A stretch of DNA of 64,000 nucleotides from Allantophomopsis cytisporea (lineage: Eukaryota > Ascomycota > Leotiomycetes > Phacidiales > Phacidiaceae): contig CP103031.1 in NCBI GenBank assembly GCA_024752435.1, forward strand, positions 1,670,001-1,734,000. Direction: 5' to 3'. Shown piece by piece: positions 45,997 through 57,905 of the stretch. The notes under the pieces were generated by a model. That model was not told the origin of the DNA and searched no databases. It worked only from the letters and a program-made list of their open reading frames with translations. How positions within the stretch are numbered: position 1 is the first letter of the stretch; every line of letters starts with the position of its first letter. The translations under genes and the position numbers were made by a program.

Positions 45997-48900
45997 CTTG
46001 GCAGAAGGAATGGAGGTGGGAGCATAAAAAGAGTGAAAGCCAAACCACCGCGCAGAAGCAGGAACATCATAAAGTATATGAAGACAATTTCTGATCTCTA
46101 CTGAAACCCAGGGGACTAGTCATCTTCATGTTGGCTGAGACTTTGGGGTTTCCTGGATCGTACCTGAGTGGATAAGATCGCCGTTGGGAAAAGGTCTCGA
46201 TTGATGATGCTTGCAATGCACTTTCACTTGTGGCACATGGCCAAGTTCTCCGGAACAAAAGGACGAACGTGCCTAGGATGCTAATTGTTGGTTCCTGTTG
46301 ACCTTGAAGTGGGTTCTCATGGGCTAGAAGTCTCTTTTCGATAGAGCTCCGAGGTGTCATACTGCGCCAACATATTCATAGACCTTGGCTCTAGGAAAGT
46401 TTACTTCGTGCTTCAGTCTTTCTTCTAGATTATTACATATTGAGCACGTTCATCGGGTTTTCTGAAAGCGAAGGCCCCACAAGGTCTCGAGATGCACTGA
46501 TCAAACCCTTGCACATTTTCCAAAGATGGGAGAAGAGCGTTGGAAAATGCCGGTCTTGTTTCATATGGCCTCACGATCACTTCAATAGCCGACAGAGACC
46601 GCGTGGCATCTTGAACAATGCACTCGATCCTTGGAACACGACAGAAGACAGATCCAAGATGAATAGAGATGACCGGTCTAGTAATAGGGTGACACCCGGT
46701 GCTGTCACCAGTAGGCCGAGATGAGATGAGACAATACACGATAGATAGCATATGATATGGCAGCTGTTATCTGCCATAGCTGTCCCGTGCGGGACCCTAT
46801 TTCTATTGCACTGTGCTGTCTCATAATGCCGGTAGATATTCCCTATACGTATCTGATGGCGTGCCTAGCATTTTGAGAGGACAGAGGGACATATGTACAT
46901 ACTTGGGTAATATAGAATGAGCAGAGGAGAGGAGAGGAGAGGAGAGGAGACTTAAAGTTTAGCTTAACCTCATTGGTGTTAATCCAGTTAGTTCGGAGGC
47001 TACCATCTCGCGAGGCTTCGGGCCGTCTACAAGTAATGTAATTGCCAGGCCAAGTATTGTGTATGTGTATAAATAAATGAATACATGAATATTATTTATT
47101 ACCTTTTATTGGTACCCTTGAACTAATATGAACGCTACTACGTTATGTATGTATATGGATAAGCGCAAGATTATCTCAGACTTCTCATAACTCAATCCGG
47201 GTGGTCATACTGCATTGGGTCTCGACACATCATCACATACATACGTTTTGGGCATGTTCTACTCTTACAACCATCCACCATCAGGAGAAGCAAACTTTCT
47301 TACAGTGGATGTGCCGTAATCTGCCTAATGCGTGCATACGTACATAACTCTGTATCGGGTATTATTCCAGATGGTTGTCGAGTTCGAATCATCCGCTAGG
47401 GACTATGGACCATAGGCGACGGGCTACGGACTACGGACGGGAGCTGCCCTTGTTTAACCTGGCAGTGAAGGGAGAACCAAATCTGCTTACATGCCTGCGT
47501 TGAGATGATGCGTAGTGGAAGGGATGAAGGCATCTATCTTCCTTTGGACGAATGAGTCGGGATAGCGATACCGCATAATCAGATAAAATCACGTGATGAA
47601 CAAGTCAATCAATCGACTTTTCCAGACCTACTCAATGCAGTGAGTACATGGATATCCGTCCATCTTTTTGCGGCGAGCACCCTGCCCATGGGAGGGGTTT
47701 GTATTGCAGCTGGTAATGAAAGAAGTCTCGACTCCATGTTCACCAAGGTTCGCAGGGTAGCTGTCCTTGACTTCTCGCAATGCAATGTGAATGGTTCCGT
47801 CGACGGTAACTCGAACTTACTTTGGACGATGCCACGTGTGTACGTACCGTGCTCCGTACATATGTTATGTATGTACAGTATGCATAAGCGGTTCTCTGCT
47901 CTTCGCATACATCACGACATCAGATCACGTGCGTTGCATACAGAATGTCATGTACTACGTACTGCCAAAGTCTTCATACAAATCAGATCATATGTGGACT
48001 GACATGTCGTATTCTCACAGCCAATTCTCAGTCTGGTTGAAATATGATGATCGCGAGATCAGAGCCACGGACACAAATCCTCGAAAATGAAACGTGCGCG
48101 ATGGAGGTCCCTGCAGATTCAAGTCGGTTATCGCTGACTTCACACAGACCGCGATACAGAAGGGCTTTTCTTCACCCGAACTTCAACCCTCGAACTCCAC
48201 GACTCAACGTTGCCACGGCATTGGATGGCTTGGAAATTACGTGACATAGCAGTTGCGAGGCTTGTCACACAATCTGCATGGCAACTGTAGACGCTCTGTG
48301 TTGACAGGCAGTGTCAGTTACCGTACAATCGAAGAACGTCTTTGCACTTCGGGAGTATGTACGACGCAAATTCTCCTTTTTCAATCCATAGCGTTCATCT
48401 TCACATCAAGTCTCTTCATCTTGTCAAGATTTAGTGGTCAGCTCACTTCAACATTTATCGACAATGTGGTCCGTCCCCAACGTCTAATGAGAATGCTCAT
48501 CAAAACAGCCCGTCGCCTACTAGGGGATAATTTACTATCAACAATTGTGGGGAACGAACCCACAAACCCCAAGAAGCTAGCACACCACAACAAACTGACA
48601 CCGCGGATGTGTCTTCTACCCTTAGTCCCGGCGCTCATGCCCACAAAATAGGATTGGGGACGTACTCGAAGAACGACGAGGACGAGCAATCAAAAGCAGT
48701 ACCCTCATGGCTTCATTGGTACAGAAGTCAAAATCCTTCGCTTCTTTTCCACTCCCAGAACCCACTCGCAGAGTGGATATCTGCCCAAATGTGGACTCAT
48801 CATAAGCATGTACATACGTGAAAGCTGTTAGCCAAGTGGTAGGTCTCACAAACACAAACGGGAGGACCCGACTACTACATACTGTCTTTACTTATCATGG

Positions 48901-49258
48901 CACTGCCATGACCCACAGGCGCTACTCTCTTCACAACGACGAAGCCAACTATGTGCGTGTCTACTCTTGAACCTTGCACGTTGGTGACAGCTGCCTAGTC
49001 TGACCCTTGGACCATCCTGCATTTAATCACAATGGTTTTGCAGATCTTGACTTATTCGCTCATCAATACGTGGGTTGAAATCACATGTGTATTCAGTTCA
49101 CCTTGAATGTCTCTTTCATTTATACTTTTGGCCTTTTTTAACATTTCTTTACCCCGTTCTTTGCCGCACAAAAAGGGCCGCCCTCCTTTAGAAGTTTGCT
49201 TGTAATCCGTTACTGGATTCGATCACAGAAACCTCGTTTCAGGAACTTTGTCATCAAG
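45997..49258. other. 3.3-kb gene-poor region
   Basis: Only small, mutually overlapping frames occur on both strands and none has a recognisable domain or splice support. A (GGAGA)5 microsatellite lies at 46926-46950. The right end is the upstream region of the monooxygenase fusion gene. Confidence 0.45.
46926..46950 (+). repeat. Microsatellite (GGAGA)5
   Basis: Five perfect head-to-tail pentamers. Confidence 0.9.
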
Positions 49259-51836
49259 ATGGAGGACATAAAAATTTCGCAGAGAAAGTTAAAGGTCATC
49301 ATTGTGGGAGGATCCATCGCAGGGCTAACTCTAGCACACTGTCTGGAACGCAATGGCATCGATTACGTTGTTCTTGAAGCCTACAAGGAGATTGCACCTC
49401 AAGTCGGTGCTTCGATAGGCATCCTGGCGAATGGTGCTAGAATTCTTGATCAGATTGGCTGTTTTGATGACATCTTCGACCTTGTCGAACCTCTGAAAAG
49501 AGGCGTAACATGGACTGGCAATGGCAAGTTGCTTGTCGACAGTGATACTCCTAGACTGCTTTACAAGAGGTAAGTTGCTACATGTTGTTGTCGACATACG
49601 TCAATTAATGTCTTCATAGGAATGGTTATCCGTTGGCTTTCTTAGATCGTCAGATGGTCCTTCAGGTTCTCTATGAACACCTTCCAGATAAATCAAAAGT
49701 CCTTGCTGGTAAGCGTGTAGCTCAAATTGAGAGTGCTGAGTCTGGTGCAGTTGTTCACTGCCTGGATGGTTCCTCTTATGAAGGAGATGTTGTTGCAGGC
49801 TGCGATGGAGTCAACAGTGTCGTTCGTGGTGCCATGAGAGATCACATGGAGAAGCTTACTCCCGGTATAAGCGCCAAAGACAAAGCCGGTCTTTCGGCTG
49901 AGTACAACTGTATCTACGGTATCGCAAGACCAGTTAAAGGGCTCCACCCTGGCGATTCTCATCGCTCATACTACAAGGACTACTCCAACCTTGTGATTGT
50001 TGGCAAGAATGGTCGCGTTTTCTTCTTCCATTTCACTAAGCTCGACAAACGAAGATTCGGTACCGATATTCCAAAGTATACGAGAGCTGATGAGGACGAG
50101 CACGTTAAGCCCTACTTAAAAACTCACGTTACGGATGAAGTTCTTTTCGAATCTGTTTGGAATGAGCGAATCCATACTGTCTTCACGCCACTCGAAGAAT
50201 CTCAGAGCGAGCATTGGCAATGGGATCGATTTGTGTGCCTGGGTGACTCCATTCACAAGGTATTCATATCCAATCCCTTCGAATACAAAGTACTAATGGT
50301 TATAGATGACCCCAAACATGGGTGCAGGAGGCAATTCCGCAATAGAGAGCGCCGCATCTCTAGCCAATGCTCTGGCCAAGATTGCGAACCAACCTCCGAC
50401 CTTAAAGACAGTCCGAGGCGCATTGAAGGACTTCCAGGACGGCAGACAATACCGTGCCAACGCAATCTGCGATGCCGCCAACAAACTCACTAGGATTGAG
50501 GCACTTGCTACCATTCCTGATATGATCATGGGACTATACGCCATTCCAAACCTCGGCGATTACCTCTCAGATATTACATGCGATACTTTGATCGGTGCCG
50601 AAACACTCCATTCGGAACCTATGCCTGCAAGGGCGAACAACGCCACCATGCCGTGGGATCCAAAGTCCGGTGTGGGTAACAAGGAGAAGAAATGGAAGAG
50701 AGCTGTAAAGGCGCTCCCACTTCTTGGGGTCTTATATGGCTTTTCCCAGACTTTCGGCAAGTTAATGGAGCAGGTTGTGCCTCAGCTCGTCGCAGCTCCA
50801 AAGCTTGGAGAAGTTATCATAGGTAGTGGAAAGCTTTCCTCGCTGGTTACCAAGTATTTTGGCATTGGCTGGTTAGACGAGTTGCTTTCTGTCTACGTAG
50901 CCGCATTCACCCCTGGAATTGGTGGGTTCGATGCCGCCGCCCGCTTGCAAATGATCGGATTTCTTGCAGATCTCCTTCCACTGCAAGCAATTTGGGCCAT
51001 AGAGTCCAATCGCCGAGGAAACTTCCTGACAGCCACCCACATCCTGTAAGTAAGAAACCCCATTCAAACGACCTCCTTACTAATTGGTCCCAAGCCCAAC
51101 GGTTTACGGCGTCCTCTACCAACTAAAGGGTATAGGCTATGTAGCACCAATCTTCTACTTCCTACACTACGTCCAGTCACCGTTAGAGAACTACCAAGCA
51201 GCCGACAACCGCCTAACGCAGATGTCACGCACCAAGACTCTGCTCCCCACCCTTCTTACAACCTATGTAGCGCCATCCGTTGCAATGTTCGCCGCCCGCG
51301 GCCTTTCAACGCGCCAATGGATCAACGGCTTTTTCTGGCAACCCTTCCCAATCTACACTTCGTTGGTCCACGGTCTTTTCTCGCGCTACATAGTCACCGA
51401 TACCACGAAGAGCGACCGCATCGATAACCCAGAGGCCGATATGCCCTACCTACGCATCACCTACGGCGTCACCGCCGGTCTTTCGACGCTTGCGTACCTA
51501 TACATTCGCCTGTCGAAGCCATCCTCTCTCTCCATGACTGATATCTTCTTCGGAGACACCGCCAACCCTCTCGCTGCCATCTCCGGCATTGCCCAGGGTA
51601 TGACACGCGGCCTTAGGTATGATCAGATTGCGGCGTTTGGGGCCGGTGCATACTGGACGCTACTCAGCTTCGGTGATTTGAAGAAGGCGAAGAAGATCGA
51701 TGCGCCGTGGTGGAAGATTGGCGGCACTTTCGCGGCCGCGAACTTGATTGGTGGACCTGGTGCTGCGATGGCACTTATGTGGGGATGGAGGGAGGAGTGT
51801 TTGGCTAAGAGGCTGGTGCTTGGGGAGAAGAACTAG
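49259..51836 (+). CDS. FAD-dependent monooxygenase fused to a multi-pass membrane domain
   Basis: Four exons (49259-49569, 49620-50259, 50306-51045, 51095-51836) join in frame to 810 residues, nearly twice the size of a normal enzyme of this class. The N-terminal half is a flavin monooxygenase of the PaxM/salicylate-hydroxylase type: VIIVGGSIAGL for FAD (13-23), GCDGVNSVVR (DG motif, 164-173), and the GD motif CLGDSIHKMTPNMGAGGN from about 310. From about residue 440 the sequence changes to hydrophobic helices (SVYVAAFTPGIGGFDAAARL, FLADLLPLQAIWAI, VYGVLYQLKGIGYVAPIFYFL, YGVTAGLSTLAYLYIRLS), six or more predicted membrane passes with polar loops. FMO enzymes with membrane partners act in indole-diterpene and meroterpenoid routes; whether this tail is a cyclase is inference. 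Confidence 0.85.
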
Positions 51837-52580
51837 AGGACGCATCAAGTTCTGGTGGCATTTTGGAGATTGACTTCAGGCTCTCGTAATACCCACGTTG
51901 CATATAGTTATAGATCTTCTGTATATAGAACTATGTAATCTTTTTTCTTGGAGCTGATTTACAATAGCAACACCAGAACTCTTGAAACGTGTGACTGTTT
52001 ACTTGTATTTAACTTATTGCATGTTTGTAGTGTCGAAGTGCAAACGATGCACTCACACTGCATACCATTCGAAGTTCTGCGGCAGTTCTAGCTTTTTTTA
52101 CTGCTCATTTTCTGTGCATACTTGCAATGAGTTTCAGAGCCTATCGGAAATTGATGACCTAGTGTTGCTACCAGCCCTAATGATTCTGGCTGTACAAACT
52201 CCATATACATCCTGACTAACGAGCGATTGAGGAAATTCTTAAATGGCTGACATTCTTCACATCACATCACGAAGGACCCAATATAACGAATTAGTAAACA
52301 TTTATTTACAGTAGTTTATTCATTCCGCAAACTATGTAGAGATACAAGAAGCTCTGATCATCAAATCCGGTCCACAAACTCGCAAAGTCAATATTGATCC
52401 ACCCCCAAATCACTCCAATCCATCAACCTTTTCCTATACTAGCCAACTCCAAAGATGAGCAAGAATGAATCCCATAACATAAACCACAAGTTCGTCCACC
52501 CAAAGCAGAAAAATCGCTGACTTTTTCCCAATGCCAGAAGTCGCTCAAACTCCACATCAAAATTTAAAAAGAAACACCAT
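51837..52580. other. Convergent intergenic region
   Basis: This AT-rich spacer lies between the stops of the monooxygenase fusion (+) and RRN3 (-). No gene is supported. Confidence 0.5.
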
Positions 52581-54723
52581 TTATTCATCATCAGGACTCT
52601 CATCGTCCTCGTCGAAATCTTCGTCGTAATCAAGCTCGACGCCTCCATCGTCCTCATCTTCAGAGCTATCGCCCTCGGCCTCTAACCCTGGTACACCTCG
52701 CCATTGCACGTAATCACCCTCAAGCCATTTCTTGCTCAGTGGAAGCTGATATGGGTCGAACGGGAAGTAAGCGTCGAGTTGAAACCAGCTCTCTTCCTCG
52801 CCTGCATCAGTTCCATTTCCAGTGCCACGGCCATAGCCACTTCCATAACCCGTATCTCTTCGGTAGTCTGCGTCTCCGGAAGCACAGTTGGAGCCAAGGA
52901 ATTGACTCAGTCGGATGCGCTTATTAGATTCGAGGAGAGGGTAGACATAAAGGAAGTCAAGGTGGCGCGCGATCTGAGCGAACTGCTCAACAATAGGGGG
53001 TGAGCAGACCTTAAGAGGGTTGAGTTTAGAGTAGATAGTACGGCTGAAAGCCTCCTTGATACCATCGCCCCAAATAAGCTCTGATGTTGAGAAAGACGAT
53101 GGATCCTCATCGTCGATTATTTCCGGGTTATCAAGCAGATCTCTCCATCGGAAACAGAAAATGTAAAGGAGTGCTTGTGTCATAGCGTAGAAAATGCCAT
53201 ATTTCGAGAGATCTGGGCCCCGACAGGTGAGCTCGTTATTTACGCGAATCTCTTCGAGATGCTTAACAATGTATTCGAACATTGTGCGCACAACGAGGGT
53301 AGAAACATGGGCGCCACGAGCGATGAAGGAGGCGAGATATGCAGCAGACGATCGTCGAAGGACCTCCGGGCGAGCAGTATCAAATGCGTAGGTTGCGCAG
53401 AGACCCGTGAATGCATCAACAAGATCTTCAGACCTTTGTGCAAAATGGAACATAAGGAACTGGGTGTGACGAGAACGGTAAGTTGGCAGGATAATGTTGC
53501 TGAAGTGTTCCATGAGCATTCCAAACACAGTGTCGGCTTCGAAAGAATGTGGATCTTTAAACTGGGTGCTATAGAGGGAGAAAAGGATATCCAGGATAGC
53601 GTCCATCTTCTCTACATTGCCTTGGAACTCCTTTATGCGAGTTGTCTCATCGTCAGACTCATCCGATAGTACAGAATCAGCATCGCTATCGTCGGAATCC
53701 TCCTCTTCCTCAAGTATTTGTTTCGGTGCCTTGACAGAAATGCCCCCAACAATAGCGCTTGCCAGCTCATCATCTACATCGTCAAGATCGACCTGCATCT
53801 GTACATCGATTTTGACCAACTTTTCGGTAATAAGGGCAAAAATATCGGACTTGAGCTCTGGAGCGTATTCGGTGATCTTGATTATGTTGTGAATATATGT
53901 GACAAGGACCTTCTTGGTGTCATCGGAGAATGGAAACTTCGAGGTCAATATAGGTGCCAGTGTTCCACTAGCTGAAGGAATTAATCGGAGGAGGTATCGT
54001 AACGCCATATGTGTTCGTTCCGTCAGCTGCTCCTTTGAGACAACGGGGTAATCAGGCAGTCGACCGCTTGAGAGTCGTACTAATGACCGAGTCAGACAGT
54101 GATCAAATATCAGGTCTAGGTAATAACTTACCACCACCAAGCTTATCCACCAACATGGCTAGCACCAGTCCAACGTAGCTGCCCTGAACAGTTGCCAGAT
54201 TTCCTAAGAATTGTACGTATAACTTGACGAAGCTCTCATCGCGTCCGAGCCACTCGCAGTCAAGAACCGCTTTGACGAGTCCTGAACATTTTCGGCTGAG
54301 CAAACTGACGCAGCCCGTTAGTGCCACCAGATGCGTTCTCAAGCTCACAGCACTCGGCGCATCAGGATCGCTTGGTCTAGTGCTGAAGGTCTCCTTGAGG
54401 ATATCGTATCCCTCAGAGTCCTCTCTAAGATGAGCCTGTATCGCAGATCTAACTTCTAATCGTACAGCTTCTGTATCCTTCTCGTAGATTGAATCGTCCA
54501 TAATCCTTGACTGAACGTTCGGGTCGAACTCGACTTTCTTCTTGCTGACAATCACGTTATCAGGCTTATGTCTTTTGCTTGGATTCTCGCTCTCTAGGTC
54601 ATCATCGAGACCGGCGTCAGCGACAGTGCGACGGATAGCCGTCTTTCGCAATATGGCGGGTTTTGGCGTAGTAGTTGCCAGGGAGGATTTCGCAAGAGGC
54701 GCCATCGGCACCAGAGATACCAT
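52581..54723 (-). CDS. RRN3: RNA polymerase I-specific initiation factor Rrn3 (TIF-IA)
   Basis: Two exons (54723-54132, 54079-52581) give 696 residues. I chose the ATG at 54723 (MVSLVPMAPLAKS), since upstream in-frame sequence is not protein-like. The helical HEAT-like body contains family landmarks (GYDILKETFST, LRTHLVALTGCVSLLSRK, YVQFLGNLATV), an acidic insertion (EEEEDSDDSDADSVLSDESDDE), then FHFAQRSEDLVDAFTGL, RRSSAAYLASFIARGAHV and the SKYGIFYAMTQALLYIFCFRWRDLL block. The C-terminus is a highly acidic tail. Rrn3 bridges RNA polymerase I and core factor at rDNA promoters and is regulated by TOR through phosphorylation. This housekeeping gene sits inside the 49-64 kb stretch of accessory genes. 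Confidence 0.95.
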
Positions 54724-56032
54724 GACGTGATGGTAGTGAAGTACAGACTTTACATGGATTCTGCGAAAATGGAGGTAATTTGACCAGAAAGCACGCGAGT
54801 CGGTGGTGATTATGCGATGTGTATGAAATGAAATGTGAAGGCGAGGTCGTGTGCGCGCATACAATGAAGTGAGTATTTTTCGAGGATTCCTCAGGTTGGA
54901 GGTCCCCGCATGGCACGTGCTCTGCCGCACTAAAAGGAATTTTATTACGCGCACGGACTCGTTAATTAGACCCTTAAAGATGAGGCACCAGGATACTGCT
55001 TTACCATGTACCTTGGTACTTTGAATATTCAGAATTCAAATGTGTAAATTAATTCTCATAAAGTACAAATGAAATCCGGAGCAGAAAATGCCCTCTTCTA
55101 TTGTCTAATTTTTTTTAATGAATTTAACGATCTTTTTGTTGCATAACCCTTGACTACATTGTGCATATTGTTATATAATCACGTTCGAGAGAATTAAAAT
55201 ATCATTCCGACATCAGACAACTATACAGACATCCAATTTCAAGTGATTTTGTTAGCATGGACGATACACACTGAGCATATAACCACGATTTCGTATAAGA
55301 TGCTGGCGATGATGCTCGTATTGTGACAGACTCGCCTTTTTAGTGCGAGCAATTTCATGGAATATACCTAGTGTAAACCATTTTTCGTCCTCATTATGAT
55401 TGGCAACCCAAGACAGAGAACTCGTGATACAACATGCAGAATATGCATATCAAGAATAGCCGTCCTTTCAGTCAAGATGAAAGTCAGTTGTGTAACTTGA
55501 GAGGTGAGCAACCAATACTTCCTGTCAACGATGAAGTGAGAAGTAAGGAAGAAGAAGCAAAATGGGAAATCCGAATTGGAAGAGAAGGCCATTTTTGAAG
55601 ATAATAACACCTACAGGCGTCGGGTGAACTGCGAGGTTATCGCGGCATGTAGGCCGAGATGCCGAAGTGCATATGGTCATTATCCCTGAGCATCATATAC
55701 CTTGCAGGGTAAAATACACTTCAAAATAAAAAAGAAGATAAAGTAGCCCCACACGAAAGGAAAGATGTATCATAGTCCCGATTGGCAAAAGATGTTAGAC
55801 CGAAATTATGACCAATACCATTCCCTCGTAATAAAATGCGTGATGACTTCGGTGATTCATATGTCGTTATCATCAACATCCATGTAAAAGAAGGCAGAGA
55901 TTAGAATTGTATATATATGTATATACATCAGATAAGGGCTTGTGTATCTGCCGGTGTAGATAAGGGCTTGTTAATCTGAATGTTCTGAACAGCAGTGAAA
56001 GTCAAAACGTCATAGTCTGCAAATTGGTCATC
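54724..56032. other. Divergent AT-rich intergenic region
   Basis: About 1.3 kb of AT-rich DNA between the starts of RRN3 (-) and the second monooxygenase (+). No gene is supported. Confidence 0.5.
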
Positions 56033-57520
56033 ATGACCATCAAAGTACTTATCGTCGGCGCTGGACCTGCTGGCTTAGGCGCTGCCATTCCACTTTTGCA
56101 AGCTGGCCATGACGTCCATGTGAGTTAAGACAAATAAGTTTCCACGGCGGACGACTGACGAGAATAGATCTTTGAACAATCTTCGTTTTTGAATGAAGTC
56201 GGAGCTGCAATAAGTGTTGCGCCTAATGCCACACGCATCCTCCGCGCTTGGGGAATCGACTTAAATTCTTTGCAAAGCGTCAGATGCAGGCGTCTTAGAG
56301 TGTGGGATGGAAATCTAGACATCTCCATCGCAGATACCGTAGGTGACATTTTCTGAAGATGGATTGCAAGCTGACTCCCAAGGATATTGACAATGCAAGA
56401 CAAGAGCTTCAAGTTGAAGACGAATGGCTACTCGCTCATAGAGTCGACTTCCATTCATGCTTACAACAAGCAGCCTTGGAAGGATTTGATGGCAATAGAC
56501 CTTCACTTCATCTAAAATCGAGAGTCGTGAACGTGGTAAGTATGTTCTCTCAAATGAATGTATGATATCTGATCTGGGATGAGGACCACGAACAAGCTGA
56601 GATCACTTTGGATGACGGAAATACGCATAGAGGTGATTTGATCATTGGAGCAGATGGAGTCCATGTAAGCCACCCGATGATACTAATGAATAGAAATCTT
56701 ACCGTTTGATCTTAGTCAAGAACTGTCACTTCTATCTTAGGAAGTCCGCCAAAGATTCTGAGTACAGGACAGAGCTGTTTTCGATTCCTCGTACCTACGG
56801 AAAAGCTTCTAGAAAATGCGCATACCAAAGCTTTAGTCGAAAAGGTTGGTTTGCTGGAGAATATCAATATCTTCCACAGCAACGAGCTACGCCGCAGACT
56901 AGTCATGTATCCATGCCGAGAGGGGAAACTTCTGAACTGCGCTGGAATTTACCAAACACAACCTGGAGCTCCCGAAAATTCAGATTGGCTCTCAGGGGGA
57001 AGCAAAACCAGTCTAGTAGAGATGTATCAAGGCTTTGAAGTGGGATTGAGAGAATGCTGTGCTATGGCCGAAGATGTGAAGCATTGGGTTCTTTCAACCA
57101 GGAATCCTCCATCGAAATTTACTGCTGGAAAGCTAGCTCTAATTGGAGATGCTGCTCATCCCACATTACCACGTATGACTCCAGTCCTTATGAATAGTGT
57201 GTGTGCTGAAATTGTTATCAGATCAAGGACAAGGGGCAGCTCAAGGGCTCGAAGATGCTGCCGCCTTAGGAGCACTTTGTGATGCGACAACAACGCCGGA
57301 CAAGTTGCCTGAACGCTTGCGTTGGTATGAGAAGATTAGATATGAGAGATCACTGACAGTGATGTTTATGTCAAGAATACGCAATGAAGAGAGGGAGAAC
57401 ATGCTCGAAGAATTAAGATCTTATGTGCCGAACGCGCAATGTCCGGACAATATGCTTCGATATACTTGGCTGTCCAAACCGATTGATCGGGCACAAGACG
57501 AATTGGCTGGACTAGCTTGA
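56033..57520 (+). CDS. FAD-dependent monooxygenase, salicylate-hydroxylase-like
   Basis: Six exons (56033-56119, 56168-56338, 56383-56535, 56584-56664, 56716-57172, 57222-57520) are needed to keep one frame, giving 415 residues, the normal length for the family. FAD motif LIVGAGPAGLGAA lies at the start, the second site has GDLIIGADGVHS, and the GD block GDAAHPTLPHQGQGAAQGLEDAAAL falls across the last intron exactly as in homologues. Together these indicate a class A flavoprotein hydroxylase of an aromatic or prenylated substrate using NAD(P)H and O2. Introns 2 and 3 are only 44 and 48 bases, so those two junctions are the least certain part. The gene is adjacent to and transcribed in the same direction as the regulator gene 385 bases downstream. 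Confidence 0.85.
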
Positions 57521-57905
57521 CAAACTATTCTTAGATGGTGCTTATATGCGGTATATATTTGCTTCTTTTGAAAAAGTCGCTCACATCAATTCATAAGCAT
57601 GTTACACTACTCCCGTCCTTTCATTTATCTATCTGATTTTATCAACTCTGGGACACGGATATTGTCAAGCGCGAGCTTCATAAAGTAAGGTAAATGTAAA
57701 TTGCACTAGTTGTGGGGCCGAGCCGAGAATCTACATGACGGAGTCGGGGGAACTCGACGGAACATACTTTCGTCATGTCTCTCCTCATCGGCATTCAAAT
57801 TTCACCGGCTGTGACACCTTCAAAAGCAGGAGTGTAGGCAGTCTTCGTGCCGATTTGCAAATGCAAGTACCGAGAAATTGATACATTGAGACGTCAATGC
57901 TAAAT
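57521..57905. other. Spacer between the second monooxygenase and the regulator gene
   Basis: These 385 bases on the plus strand probably contain the promoter of the downstream transcription factor. No other feature is seen. Confidence 0.5.

Noticed and set aside
47380..47400. tRNA B-box-like sequence (GTTCGAATC)
   Set aside because: Flanking bases do not form a T-stem and no A box or acceptor stem could be found.
46067..48689. Several frames of 90-132 codons in the 3.3-kb gap
   Set aside because: All are short, overlapping and without recognisable motifs or introns that would extend them.
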